From: Novosphingobium kaempferiae
GTDB lineage: Bacteria > Pseudomonadota > Alphaproteobacteria > Sphingomonadales > Sphingomonadaceae
Assembly (NCBI RefSeq): GCF_021227995.1
Contig: NZ_CP089301.1
Coordinates: 5,022,001 to 5,086,000, forward strand
Reading direction: 5' to 3'
Length of the DNA stretch: 64,000 nt
Positions 27,390 through 34,404 of this stretch are shown here, piece by piece (position 1 is the first letter of the stretch; the number at the start of each line of letters is the position of its first letter). The position numbers and the translations under genes were made by a program. The notes beneath the pieces are model-generated. The model saw only the letters and a program-made list of their open reading frames with translations, was not told the origin of the DNA and searched no databases.

Positions 27390-27482
27390 AATTCGAGATC
27401 GACAAAGTCCGCATCGCATATGTTTTTCATAGTATTTTCACGAAACTCCACTCCGGAGCGAGCATCGCAATTTCTATGAAAA
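27390..27482. promoter_or_regulatory. Divergent dapA / lysA-operon control region with repeated elements
   Basis: AT-rich region between divergent genes. It holds AATTCGAGA at 27390-27398, an inverted pair TTTTCATAG (27424-27432) and CTATGAAAA (27474-27482), and CGCAATTTCTATG at 27466-27478. The last matches, in 13 of 13 bases and opposite orientation, a sequence upstream of the porin gene (31055-31067). AATTCGAGA also occurs before kdp and a small membrane gene. Confidence 0.45.
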
Positions 27483-27596
27483 TTCAATTTTCCGCCAATC
27501 GCGTCCGTCTGGAATTCATACGTTCAACTCTTTAATTCTGCCACATCGGCCACGCATCTGCGCGCCGAATATACAGGTAGATTCAAGGAGCTTTTC

Positions 27597-27866
27597 GTGA
27601 TCGAATCTTCCAGCAATCCGGAGCCTGACCGACGCGGGTCGATACTCTACGTCGGACAGGATCGCGCCGGTCACTGGCTTGTCCAGGAGAACCATGGGCT
27701 TCTCGAAGGACGTTTCATTTCCCGTCACGCCGCCTGGCGCTTCGCGCGTGACGAAGTTCACGCCTTTCCCGGCGCGGCCATCGTCTTCACTACCGAAGCG
27801 ATCGTTCCTTCCATCCCGTTCGAGCCTGCGCCGACCCAAATCGGCGCCCTCGACCGTGCGGCCTGA
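27597..27866 (+). CDS. Small hypothetical protein, first gene of the lysA operon
   Basis: An 89-residue protein read from GTG 27597, which has AAGGAG a few bases before it. The core ILYVGQDRAGHWLVQENHG followed by GRFISRHAAWRFARDEVHAFPG is a compact alpha-beta pattern, reminiscent of small DUF2188-like domains in which a WxV strand is followed by a helix carrying A-x-x-x-A/R residues. I do not assign a family. It is soluble and precedes a methyltransferase-like gene by eight bases. Confidence 0.65.
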   Translation: MIESSSNPEPDRRGSILYVGQDRAGHWLVQENHGLLEGRFISRHAAWRFARDEVHAFPGAAIVFTTEAIVPSIPFEPAPTQIGALDRAA

Positions 27867-27874
27867 GGGGAGCG

Positions 27875-28381
27875 GTGAAGCCCATGCACTATTCCCTTTC
27901 CCTCCCCACCGTCCCGCCATGGCCCATCGTCTCGATCACCGGCGCGGCGGCGCAACATGACGCCGAACGGGATCCCCGCTGGCATTCGCTCGTCACACGG
28001 CTGAAGTCGCTGCGCCGACACAAGCGCAGGGCGGTGCGGATCGTCGATGTGAACTGCGGCGACGGCACGCTGCTGATCCAGGCCGTGAGGCTGGCCCGTA
28101 GCCTCGGGTTTCTCGCCATCGAAGCGCTCGGCGTCGATAGCGATGCCGATCACATCGATGACGCTCGGGACCGCGCGCGCATGCTGAAGGACACTGCGGT
28201 CGGCCTCGATTTTCAGGTCGCCGAGGCATTCGCCCAGTTGCAGGTGGAGGCGGACTTCCCCGCCGACATCATCCTCTACGATGCCTCTGCCCGCGCACCC
28301 AAGGCTCTCCGCGATGCCGCTGCCCGGGCAGGCGATCTCGCGCTTCGTCGCGAGCCCTTGTCCTGGGAGCACCGCGCATGA
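27875..28381 (+). CDS. Putative SAM-dependent methyltransferase
   Basis: About 168 residues. A class I SAM-binding motif is visible as RIVDVNCGDGTLLIQAVRLA, with GVDSDADHIDDARDRA as the acidic post-motif II, but the C-terminal half is short, so it may be truncated relative to typical enzymes. GTG 27875 (GAGGGGAG before it) is taken as start; ATG 27884 is possible. It has the same general layout as the larger methyltransferase at 42115-42996 (D-x-G/N-C-G-x-G-T followed by R-A-x-x-L-G-F), suggesting distant paralogy. The next gene overlaps its stop by ATGA. Confidence 0.65.
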   Translation: MKPMHYSLSLPTVPPWPIVSITGAAAQHDAERDPRWHSLVTRLKSLRRHKRRAVRIVDVNCGDGTLLIQAVRLARSLGFLAIEALGVDSDADHIDDARDRARMLKDTAVGLDFQVAEAFAQLQVEADFPADIILYDASARAPKALRDAAARAGDLALRREPLSWEHRA

Positions 28382-28647
28382 CCCGCCGGGATATCTTCTG
28401 GCGCGCGCTGGGCATCACCTTTCTGGTCGGCGGAACATGCGGCGAGCTTCTGGCGCCCGGCGACGGAGGCGGCATGAGAGGCATGCTCACGCTGCTATTC
28501 CTGGCCGTGACCTTGTTCGGCCTCGTGCTGCTCGTGCAGGGCAAGAAGGTCGCGCTGGTGCTGCGTATCGAGAACAGCCGCCATCGAATGCTTCCCGAAC
28601 TCATCCGATCACGACGACGCGAACGTCGCGCCAAACGTCGATCCTGA
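28378..28647 (+). CDS. Small membrane protein
   Basis: An 89-residue protein with two hydrophobic segments (FWRALGITFLVGGTCGELL and MLTLLFLAVTLFGLVLLVQ) and a very basic C-terminal tail (IRSRRRERRAKRRS), which should stay in the cytoplasm. It overlaps the preceding gene by ATGA. No family recognised. Confidence 0.65.
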   Translation: MTRRDIFWRALGITFLVGGTCGELLAPGDGGGMRGMLTLLFLAVTLFGLVLLVQGKKVALVLRIENSRHRMLPELIRSRRRERRAKRRS

Positions 28648-28651
28648 ACCA

Positions 28652-28687
28652 CGAGGGGGCAAGGCGCAAAGGCGCGTTGCCCCCTCG
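28652..28687. terminator. Hairpin between small membrane gene and lysA
   Basis: CGAGGGGGCAA (28652-28662) pairs with TTGCCCCCTCG (28677-28687), with an inner GCGC-AAAG-GCGC. There is no T-run, so it could be an attenuator, an mRNA stabiliser or a weak terminator before lysA. Confidence 0.45.
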
Positions 28688-28718
28688 TCCCCATTACCTG
28701 TCTGTCAGGACATCCGAG

Positions 28719-30008
28719 ATGAACCCTTTTCACCACGAGGGCGGGCTGCTTCATGCCGAAGCGGTCCCGCTGACGTCGATTGCGGACGCTGTCGGCACGC
28801 CGGCCTATGTCTATTCTGCCGGGGCGCTGCGTGCCGCAGCCCGCAGATTTCGAACGGCGCTGGCCGCAGTCCCTCGCAAGCAACTGGCCTTCGCAGTCAA
28901 GGCGAACCCGAACCACGCGGTCCTGCGCCTGCTGGCGGAAGAAGGATACGGCGCCGACATCGTATCCGGCGGTGAGCTTGCCGCAGCGCTCGATGCCGGA
29001 ATGGCACCCGGTTCGATCATCTATTCGGGCACCGGGAAAACTCGGACGGAGCTGATTGCCGCTCTCGATGCCGGAACGGGACAATTCAACCTCGAACTCG
29101 AAGCCGAGGCGCACCTCCTGTCGAGCCTCGCGATGGAACGGCAAATACGTGCTCCGGCGGTGCTGCGGGTCAACCCCGACATCGATGCGCGGACCCACGC
29201 GAAGATCACCACCGGGCGCGCGGCAAGCAAGTTCGGCGTGCCCATCCACGCGGCGATCGACATGTACGATCGCCTGGCGACGCTCGGCGGCCTCGATCTG
29301 CGCGGAATCGCCGTGCATATCGGCAGCCAGATCGTCGATCTCGCCCCGCTCGAATCCGCCTACCTGCGCGTAGGAGAGCTGGTGCAGGCGTTGCGACTGC
29401 GCGGCCATTCCATCACTCACGTCGACCTCGGCGGCGGCCTTGGTGTCTCGTACCGTCCAAGCCAGCCGGGCGCAGATGTCGAAGCTTACGGGGCCATGGT
29501 GGCACGCATCACGCGCGACTGGAACGTCACCCTGATGTTCGAGCCGGGGCGGTTCATCGCCGCCGAGGCGGGTGCGCTGCTCACCCGGGTGATCTGGACC
29601 AAGCCGGGCACGGAACGCCCCTTCGTGATCGTCGATGCGGCGATGAACGATCTGATGCGACCGGCGCTCTATGACGCCTGGCACGAGTTCGCCGCCGTGA
29701 GCCCCTCGGGAGAGCGCATGATCGCCGACATAGTCGGCCCCGTCTGCGAAACCGGCGACACGTTCGCCCGCGCGAGGGAGATCGACCGCGTCGAGGCCGG
29801 AGACTTGTGCGTGTTCCACACGACCGGCGCCTACGGTGCGACGATGGCCTCGACCTACAACAACCGCGCCCTTCCCCCCGAGGTCATGGTCGACGGCGAT
29901 CGCTTCGCCGTCATCGCCGAACGGCTGGAAGCGAGCGCCATAGCCCGGCGTCGCTCGGTTTCCCGGCCGATATTCGTCACGGCTGACGCGATACCGGTCG
30001 ACGCTTGA
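28719..30008 (+). CDS. lysA: Diaminopimelate decarboxylase
   Basis: A 429-residue PLP-dependent fold type III decarboxylase that makes L-lysine from meso-diaminopimelate. The PLP Lys is in AFAVKANPNHAVLRLLAEEG, GGELAAALDAG follows, the glycine-rich phosphate loop is HVDLGGGLGVSYRP, and the C-terminal catalytic Cys is in IVGPVCETGDTFA. YGATMAS and YNNR complete the usual end. ATG 28719 was chosen; a longer frame starts in the upstream genes but is not protein-like there. It is followed by a strong terminator. With dapA across a shared upstream region, the locus covers two steps of lysine synthesis. Confidence 0.94.
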   Translation: MNPFHHEGGLLHAEAVPLTSIADAVGTPAYVYSAGALRAAARRFRTALAAVPRKQLAFAVKANPNHAVLRLLAEEGYGADIVSGGELAAALDAGMAPGSIIYSGTGKTRTELIAALDAGTGQFNLELEAEAHLLSSLAMERQIRAPAVLRVNPDIDARTHAKITTGRAASKFGVPIHAAIDMYDRLATLGGLDLRGIAVHIGSQIVDLAPLESAYLRVGELVQALRLRGHSITHVDLGGGLGVSYRPSQPGADVEAYGAMVARITRDWNVTLMFEPGRFIAAEAGALLTRVIWTKPGTERPFVIVDAAMNDLMRPALYDAWHEFAAVSPSGERMIADIVGPVCETGDTFARAREIDRVEAGDLCVFHTTGAYGATMASTYNNRALPPEVMVDGDRFAVIAERLEASAIARRRSVSRPIFVTADAIPVDA

Positions 30009-30028
30009 TAAACTTCCAGGCGGAACGA

Positions 30029-30069
30029 GAAGAAGGCCCGGCAACCAGAGCGGTTGCCGGGCCTTCTTC
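30029..30069 (+). terminator. Strong hairpin terminator after lysA
   Basis: Perfect 18-pair inverted repeat: GAAGAAGGCCCGGCAACC (30029-30046), five-base loop, GGTTGCCGGGCCTTCTTC (30052-30069). The descending arm ends in a TTCTTCAT stretch. It probably ends the lysA transcript. Confidence 0.8.
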
Positions 30070-30085
30070 ATATCGTCTTCACCCG

Positions 30086-30120
30086 AAAAAAGGGCGCGGC
30101 CTCCTGCACAGGCCGCGCCC
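30086..30120 (-). terminator. Intrinsic terminator of the porin gene
   Basis: Eleven-pair stem AGGCCGCGCCC / GGGCGCGGCCT (30092-30102 with 30110-30120) followed on the minus strand by a run of six T (the AAAAAA at 30086-30091 on the plus strand). This is a classic Rho-independent terminator, 11 bases after the porin stop. Confidence 0.88.
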
Positions 30121-30130
30121 TCCCCCGTTG

Positions 30131-30952
30131 TCAGAACGCGGCCGTCAGGGAAGCGATGACGGCGGCATCTGCAATGGAACCGCGACCGTCCTGGCCCTTG
30201 CTGAAGTTGGGCTGGAGGCGCGCAGCCTCGGCAGACGTGATGTCGGTATCGACGTAGGACACGTTGAAGGTCAGGTTGCGCCAGGTGGCGTCCATGCCCA
30301 GCGACCAATCCCAGTAGGTGCCGGTCGGTGCCACGCTGGTGCCGTTCGGGCCAAGGCCCGGGTTGCCGTCGGAATAGCCGATGTGCGCCTTGGCGGTCAG
30401 CGGTGTCCCGGCGATGGCAAGCGCGCCGTCACCCCAGAGATAGAGGTTGTCGTCCTTCTGCCCGTGGCTGTTCGGCGCGTTGGAGACGTTGGCGAGCGCA
30501 TACTGCTTGGGCGCATAGGCGACACCTGCGGTCAGCGTCGCCGGGCCGGTGGTGCCCGAAAGCTTGACGTAGGGCTCCGCGAAGTCGGTATCGTCGGCAC
30601 CGCCCGGATACATGTACCAGGTCAGGCCCACATCGAGCGTGGTGCTGTCGCTGAGCTTGGCCTTGTAGCCACCGATCAGGTCCAGTTCCATATTGCCGCC
30701 GCCGAAAGCGCCCCAGCCCGCAAGGTTAGAAGCCCAGGTGCCGACATAGACGCCGCTCTCATGGCTCAGGGTCAGCCCCCCCTGCACCGCCATTTCCTTG
30801 TCGGACTGAGAAACGCCGCGAAAGCGATAGTCGGAAGCGATGGTTGCCGAACCGGCGATGGTGACGGCGCTGGGCGCTTCTTCTTGCGCATAGGCGGCGC
30901 TCAGCGGCGCGAAGCCGGCAAGCAGGGCGGCAAAGGTGGCAATGGTCTTCAT
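30131..30952 (-). CDS. TorF-family putative outer-membrane porin
   Basis: A 273-residue exported beta-barrel. A signal peptide ends in AYAQ (MKTIATFAALLAGFAPLSAAYAQ). The mature part opens with GSATIASDYRFRGVSQSDKEMAVQGG, the hallmark of the TorF/Gcw_chp porin family, and ends with Phe (SLTAAF), as outer-membrane barrels do. ATG 30952 was chosen over an upstream frame to 31024 because it begins the signal peptide. Its promoter region has a GCATAGAAA / TTTCTATGC dyad. The solute is unknown; context among K+ and lysine genes is suggestive only. Confidence 0.87.
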   Translation of the reverse strand: MKTIATFAALLAGFAPLSAAYAQEEAPSAVTIAGSATIASDYRFRGVSQSDKEMAVQGGLTLSHESGVYVGTWASNLAGWGAFGGGNMELDLIGGYKAKLSDSTTLDVGLTWYMYPGGADDTDFAEPYVKLSGTTGPATLTAGVAYAPKQYALANVSNAPNSHGQKDDNLYLWGDGALAIAGTPLTAKAHIGYSDGNPGLGPNGTSVAPTGTYWDWSLGMDATWRNLTFNVSYVDTDITSAEAARLQPNFSKGQDGRGSIADAAVIASLTAAF

Positions 30953-31027
30953 ATTGTCCTCTTGGGTGATCCAGCCCGGTCGGGTGGAGCGTTTCGAGGC
31001 CGCCCAAGTAGATCGGAACCGCATTTG

Positions 31028-31081
31028 ATATCGAGAGTGGCGTCACGCTAAACGCATAGAAATTGCGTAGTTTTTCTATGC
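31028..31081 (-). promoter_or_regulatory. Porin control region: dyad and shared motif
   Basis: GCATAGAAA (31054-31062) and TTTCTATGC (31073-31081) form a perfect nine-base dyad about 100 bases before the porin ATG. CATAGAAATTGCG (31055-31067) recurs inverted at 27466-27478. ATATCGAGA (31028-31036) resembles the AATTCGAGA found before dapA, kdp and the 31217-31555 gene. Confidence 0.45.
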
Positions 31082-31216
31082 TACCTGCGCTTGTTCCGGA
31101 CGCACGAAATCATCGACTTCTCGCAGTCGCAAAGAAGTCGCGCGATTTCCGTTCTGGAAGATTGGTCGGCGTGCCAAGCGCTCTACAGCAACCCGATCAC
31201 GCCCTGCGCATGGATT

Positions 31217-31555
31217 TCAGCGAGCGACCGACTGCTCGGCATCGATGCGCGCAGCATGATCCCGATGAAGCAGGACATCGAACTGCCGCGGCTCGATCAA
31301 CGCCCCCGACCAGTGCCCCGGAAGCGGAACCTGCTTCCACAGGCCGGGACCGACGAACAGCAGCGCATTGCCAATGACGAGAAGCAGGACGAACACGGCG
31401 CAAAGCGCGAGTTCGGTCAGACTGGCCTGCGCGGGGGGATGGGCATGGACCCGTCCGTAGAGGGCGCTCCCGGCCAGCCACGCGAGCGACAGGATGGCCA
31501 GGCCACCAAAGCGCAGGCCCAATTGGGCTGCCAGAGTTTCATGCCAACGAACCAT
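31217..31555 (-). CDS. Small inner-membrane protein, 112 residues
   Basis: Read from ATG 31555 (GGGAGG upstream). Two hydrophobic segments are clear: FGGLAILSLAWLAGSALYG and ALCAVFVLLLVIGNALLFVG. A cytoplasmic or periplasmic tail follows (LWKQVPLPGHWSGALIEPRQ). No family is recognised. The longer frame to 31678 lacks protein-like sequence at its start. The control region GCATAGCAATTCGAGA (31596-31611) just upstream resembles those of the porin, dapA and kdp. The gene is divergent from kup. Confidence 0.6.
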   Translation of the reverse strand: MVRWHETLAAQLGLRFGGLAILSLAWLAGSALYGRVHAHPPAQASLTELALCAVFVLLLVIGNALLFVGPGLWKQVPLPGHWSGALIEPRQFDVLLHRDHAARIDAEQSVAR

Positions 31556-31595
31556 GTCGAACCTCCCTCGGGAGGCACTCCAACTACGCAGCTTC

Positions 31596-31611
31596 GCATA
31601 GCAATTCGAGA
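31596..31611 (-). promoter_or_regulatory. Shared motif before the small membrane gene
   Basis: GCATAGCAATTCG (31596-31608) overlaps AATTCGAGA (31603-31611). Both resemble elements upstream of the porin, kdp and dapA genes, in the same orientation relative to the gene. It lies 41 bases before the ATG. Confidence 0.35.
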
Positions 31612-31677
31612 TTGGAACCAATGTCTTGGCATTGAGATTCCATAGGATCGGGCGAATTTCATCGCCTCGGGCAAGCA

Positions 31678-31699
31678 ATCATATGCCGATCATATGTCG
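31678..31699 (+). repeat. Tandem 11-base repeat before kup
   Basis: Two copies of ATCATATG(C/T)CG in tandem (31678-31688, 31689-31699), about 80 bases before the kup start. Each contains the palindrome CATATG. It could be a regulator site, but two short copies may also be chance. Confidence 0.35.
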
Positions 31700-31776
31700 A
31701 TCGCGGTTTACCGCTATGGAGATCAAATGCACATCCGTGGCATGGCTGCACGGCAGGGCCAACCCAGAGGCATGAC

Positions 31777-33699
31777 TTGAGCAGCGACCAGACGATCCCG
31801 TCCCCCGGACATGGCGCGGTGCCCACGCAGCATGGCGGTGCGCATCACGGTAAGCTGTCGACGCTGGCTCTGGGAGCGTTGGGCGTCGTGTTCGGCGATA
31901 TCGGCACATCGCCGCTCTATGCGCTGAAGGAAAGCTTCGTCGGGCATCACCCGCTGGTGGTGGACCCGGCCCATATCTTCGGCGTGCTGTCGCTGATCTT
32001 CTGGACGATGACACTGATCGTCACGGTCAAGTACGTCTTCATCGTCATGCGTGCCGATAACGAAGGCGAAGGCGGATCGATGGCGCTGCTGGCGCTGATC
32101 GGACGGCGGCTCGGGGAAACGCGCTGGACTCCGCTAATCGCAATGCTCGGCGTGACCGCGACCGCGCTATTCTATGGCGATGCCATCATTACCCCGGCAA
32201 TCTCCGTGCTGTCCGCAGTCGAAGGTCTCACCGTCGTCGAGAGTTCACTGGGCGAGCTGGTCCTGCCCATCGCGATCGTGATCCTGCTGGGCTTGTTCCT
32301 CATCCAGAAGCACGGAACCGAACGGGTCGGCACCTTCTTCGGCCCGATCATGGCCGTGTACTTTCTCGTGCTCGCGGTCCTCGGCGTGACGAACGTCATC
32401 GTCCACCCGGAGATCATCGGCATCGTCAATCCCTGGTGGGCCTATCATTTCTTCGCGCTAGATCCCAAGCTGGCGTTCCTCGCGCTGGGATCGGTGGTGC
32501 TGGCGGTTACCGGAGCCGAGGCACTCTACGCGGACATGGGGCACTTCGGGCGCAAGGCGATCAGCATCGCGTGGCTCTACGCTGCCCTGCCCTGCCTCAT
32601 GCTCAACTACATGGGACAGGGCGCGCTGCTGCTCGACCATCCCGAGGCTGCGAGCAATCCGTTCTTCCTGCTGGCCCCGGAATGGGCGCGGCTGCCGCTG
32701 GTGATCCTCGCCACCCTGGCGACGATCATCGCCAGTCAGGCCGTGATATCAGGCGCATTCTCGATCACCCGACAGGCCGTTCAACTCGGCTTCCTGCCGC
32801 GCTTGCGTATCCTGCACACCAGCCCATCGGCGGAGGGACAGGTCTACGTCCCGATCGTCAACTGGGCGCTGCTCGCCTTCGTCATCCTGCTGGTGCTGTC
32901 GTTCCGCAGTTCCAGCAGCCTCGCGGCGGCATACGGCATCGCGGTCACCGGCACGATGGTCATCACGGCCTGCATGCTCGGCGTGCTGACGTTCAGCGTA
33001 TGGCGCTGGCCGCCGCTGGTTGCCGGATGCGTCACCGGCCTGTTCCTGGTAATCGACGGCGCCTACTTCCTCTCCAACGCGACGAAAATCCCCGATGGCG
33101 GCTGGTTCCCGTTGCTGGTGGCCGCGATCGTCTTCGTGATGCTCACAACCTGGTCGACGGGGCGCAAGATCATGCGCCACTATCTCGCCGTGGGCGCCAT
33201 CGATCTGGACCTTTTCATCAAGTCCACCGCAAGCTCGGTGCGGCGCGTGGCGGGGACATCGGTGTTTCTCTCCTCGACCAGCGACGGCGTGCCGCCGGCG
33301 CTGCTGCACAACGTCAAGCATAACAAGGTGCTGCACGAACGCGTCGTCATCCTGACGGTAGTGACCGAAGCGGTACCGCTGATGCCTGAGGACCAGCGTA
33401 TCACCATCGCCGACCACGGCTCCAGCTTCTACCGCATGCGCCTGCGCCACGGCTTCCTCGAGGATGTCGACATCCCCGCCTCGCTCAAGACCGTCACCAC
33501 CTGCGGCAAGCCGTTCGGGATGATGGACACCAGCTACTTCCTGAGCCGCCAGACGCTGATCGCCTCGGAAAAGCCCGGCATGGCGATCTGGCGCGAGAAG
33601 CTGTTCGCCTGGATGATCCGCAACGCGGCGACGCCGATGGAATTCTTCAACCTGCCCACCAACCGGGTGGTCGAACTGGGCTCGCAGGTGGAAATCTGA
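31777..33699 (+). CDS. kup: Potassium transporter Kup
   Basis: A 640-residue KUP/HAK/KT K+ uptake protein with about 12 membrane segments (residues 30-460) and a C-terminal cytoplasmic domain. The family signature [19 protein letters not shown] is at the start of the first helix, and [32 protein letters not shown] and [24 protein letters not shown] follow. Translation appears to start at TTG 31777, since the only nearby ATG (31772) is out of frame and an AGAGG site lies before it; weak TTG initiation may limit expression. It is convergent with kdpE, with nine bases between the two stops. Confidence 0.94.
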   Translation: MSSDQTIPSPGHGAVPTQHGGAHHGKLSTLALGALGVVFGDIGTSPLYALKESFVGHHPLVVDPAHIFGVLSLIFWTMTLIVTVKYVFIVMRADNEGEGGSMALLALIGRRLGETRWTPLIAMLGVTATALFYGDAIITPAISVLSAVEGLTVVESSLGELVLPIAIVILLGLFLIQKHGTERVGTFFGPIMAVYFLVLAVLGVTNVIVHPEIIGIVNPWWAYHFFALDPKLAFLALGSVVLAVTGAEALYADMGHFGRKAISIAWLYAALPCLMLNYMGQGALLLDHPEAASNPFFLLAPEWARLPLVILATLATIIASQAVISGAFSITRQAVQLGFLPRLRILHTSPSAEGQVYVPIVNWALLAFVILLVLSFRSSSSLAAAYGIAVTGTMVITACMLGVLTFSVWRWPPLVAGCVTGLFLVIDGAYFLSNATKIPDGGWFPLLVAAIVFVMLTTWSTGRKIMRHYLAVGAIDLDLFIKSTASSVRRVAGTSVFLSSTSDGVPPALLHNVKHNKVLHERVVILTVVTEAVPLMPEDQRITIADHGSSFYRMRLRHGFLEDVDIPASLKTVTTCGKPFGMMDTSYFLSRQTLIASEKPGMAIWREKLFAWMIRNAATPMEFFNLPTNRVVELGSQVEI

Positions 33700-33708
33700 T
33701 CCGAGCGG

Positions 33709-34404
33709 TCAGTCCGTCGACACCCGCAGGCGGTAGCCGATCCCGATCTCGTTGCCGATGATCTGCGGCCGCTGCGGATCGTCCTCAAGCTTCTGCCGCA
33801 AGGTGCGCACAAGAACGCGCAGATACTCGATGTGCCGCTCGTTATCGAGCGGCCATACCTGCGCCATGATCTGATCGTGCGTGATGACCCGCCCGGGATA
33901 CTGCGCGAGCTGTGCTACCACCGCGTATTCCTTGGGCGTCAGGTGCACTTCCTTGCCGGCCTTCGTGATCCGGCGTTCCAGCAGGTCGATCGTGACATTG
34001 CCCGCAGTCACCGCGGGCACTCCGCCCCCGCGCGTCATGCGGTTGCGCAGCGCGACGCGCACGCGCGCCAGCAACTCGTCGGTGTCGAACGGCTTGGTCA
34101 GGTAGTCGTCGGCACCGAGATCCAGCGCCGCCACCTTCTCCTCGGTCGCATCGCGGGCAGAGACGATGATGAGCGTCGCATCGCTCTCCTTCTTGACCAG
34201 CGGGACCAGTTCCAGCCCGTCGCGATCCGGCAGGCCCAGGTCGAGCAGCACCACTTCGGGGCGCTCTTCCCGCATCCGGTCGAGCGTATCGCGGGCATTG
34301 CCGGCCTCTATCGTCGCATAGTCGGCGCGGACCAGGGCCGCCTGGATCAGGCGACGGATATGCGGCTCGTCATCGACGATCAGCACCTTGTGGCGGGGTT
34401 TCAT
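33709..34404 (-). CDS. kdpE: Kdp operon response regulator KdpE
   Basis: A 231-residue OmpR/PhoB-type regulator. The receiver domain (1-120) has the acidic pair DDEP, phosphoacceptor Asp in VVLLDLGLPDRDG, Ser/Thr in IIVSARD and Lys in LTKPFDT. The C-terminal winged helix ends in EYLRVLVRTLRQKLEDDPQRP, very typical of KdpE. It is last in the operon and overlaps kdpD by ATGA. A close relative is encoded at 48830-49534. KdpE activates kdp transcription at low K+ or high osmolarity. Confidence 0.95.
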   Translation of the reverse strand: MKPRHKVLIVDDEPHIRRLIQAALVRADYATIEAGNARDTLDRMREERPEVVLLDLGLPDRDGLELVPLVKKESDATLIIVSARDATEEKVAALDLGADDYLTKPFDTDELLARVRVALRNRMTRGGGVPAVTAGNVTIDLLERRITKAGKEVHLTPKEYAVVAQLAQYPGRVITHDQIMAQVWPLDNERHIEYLRVLVRTLRQKLEDDPQRPQIIGNEIGIGYRLRVSTD

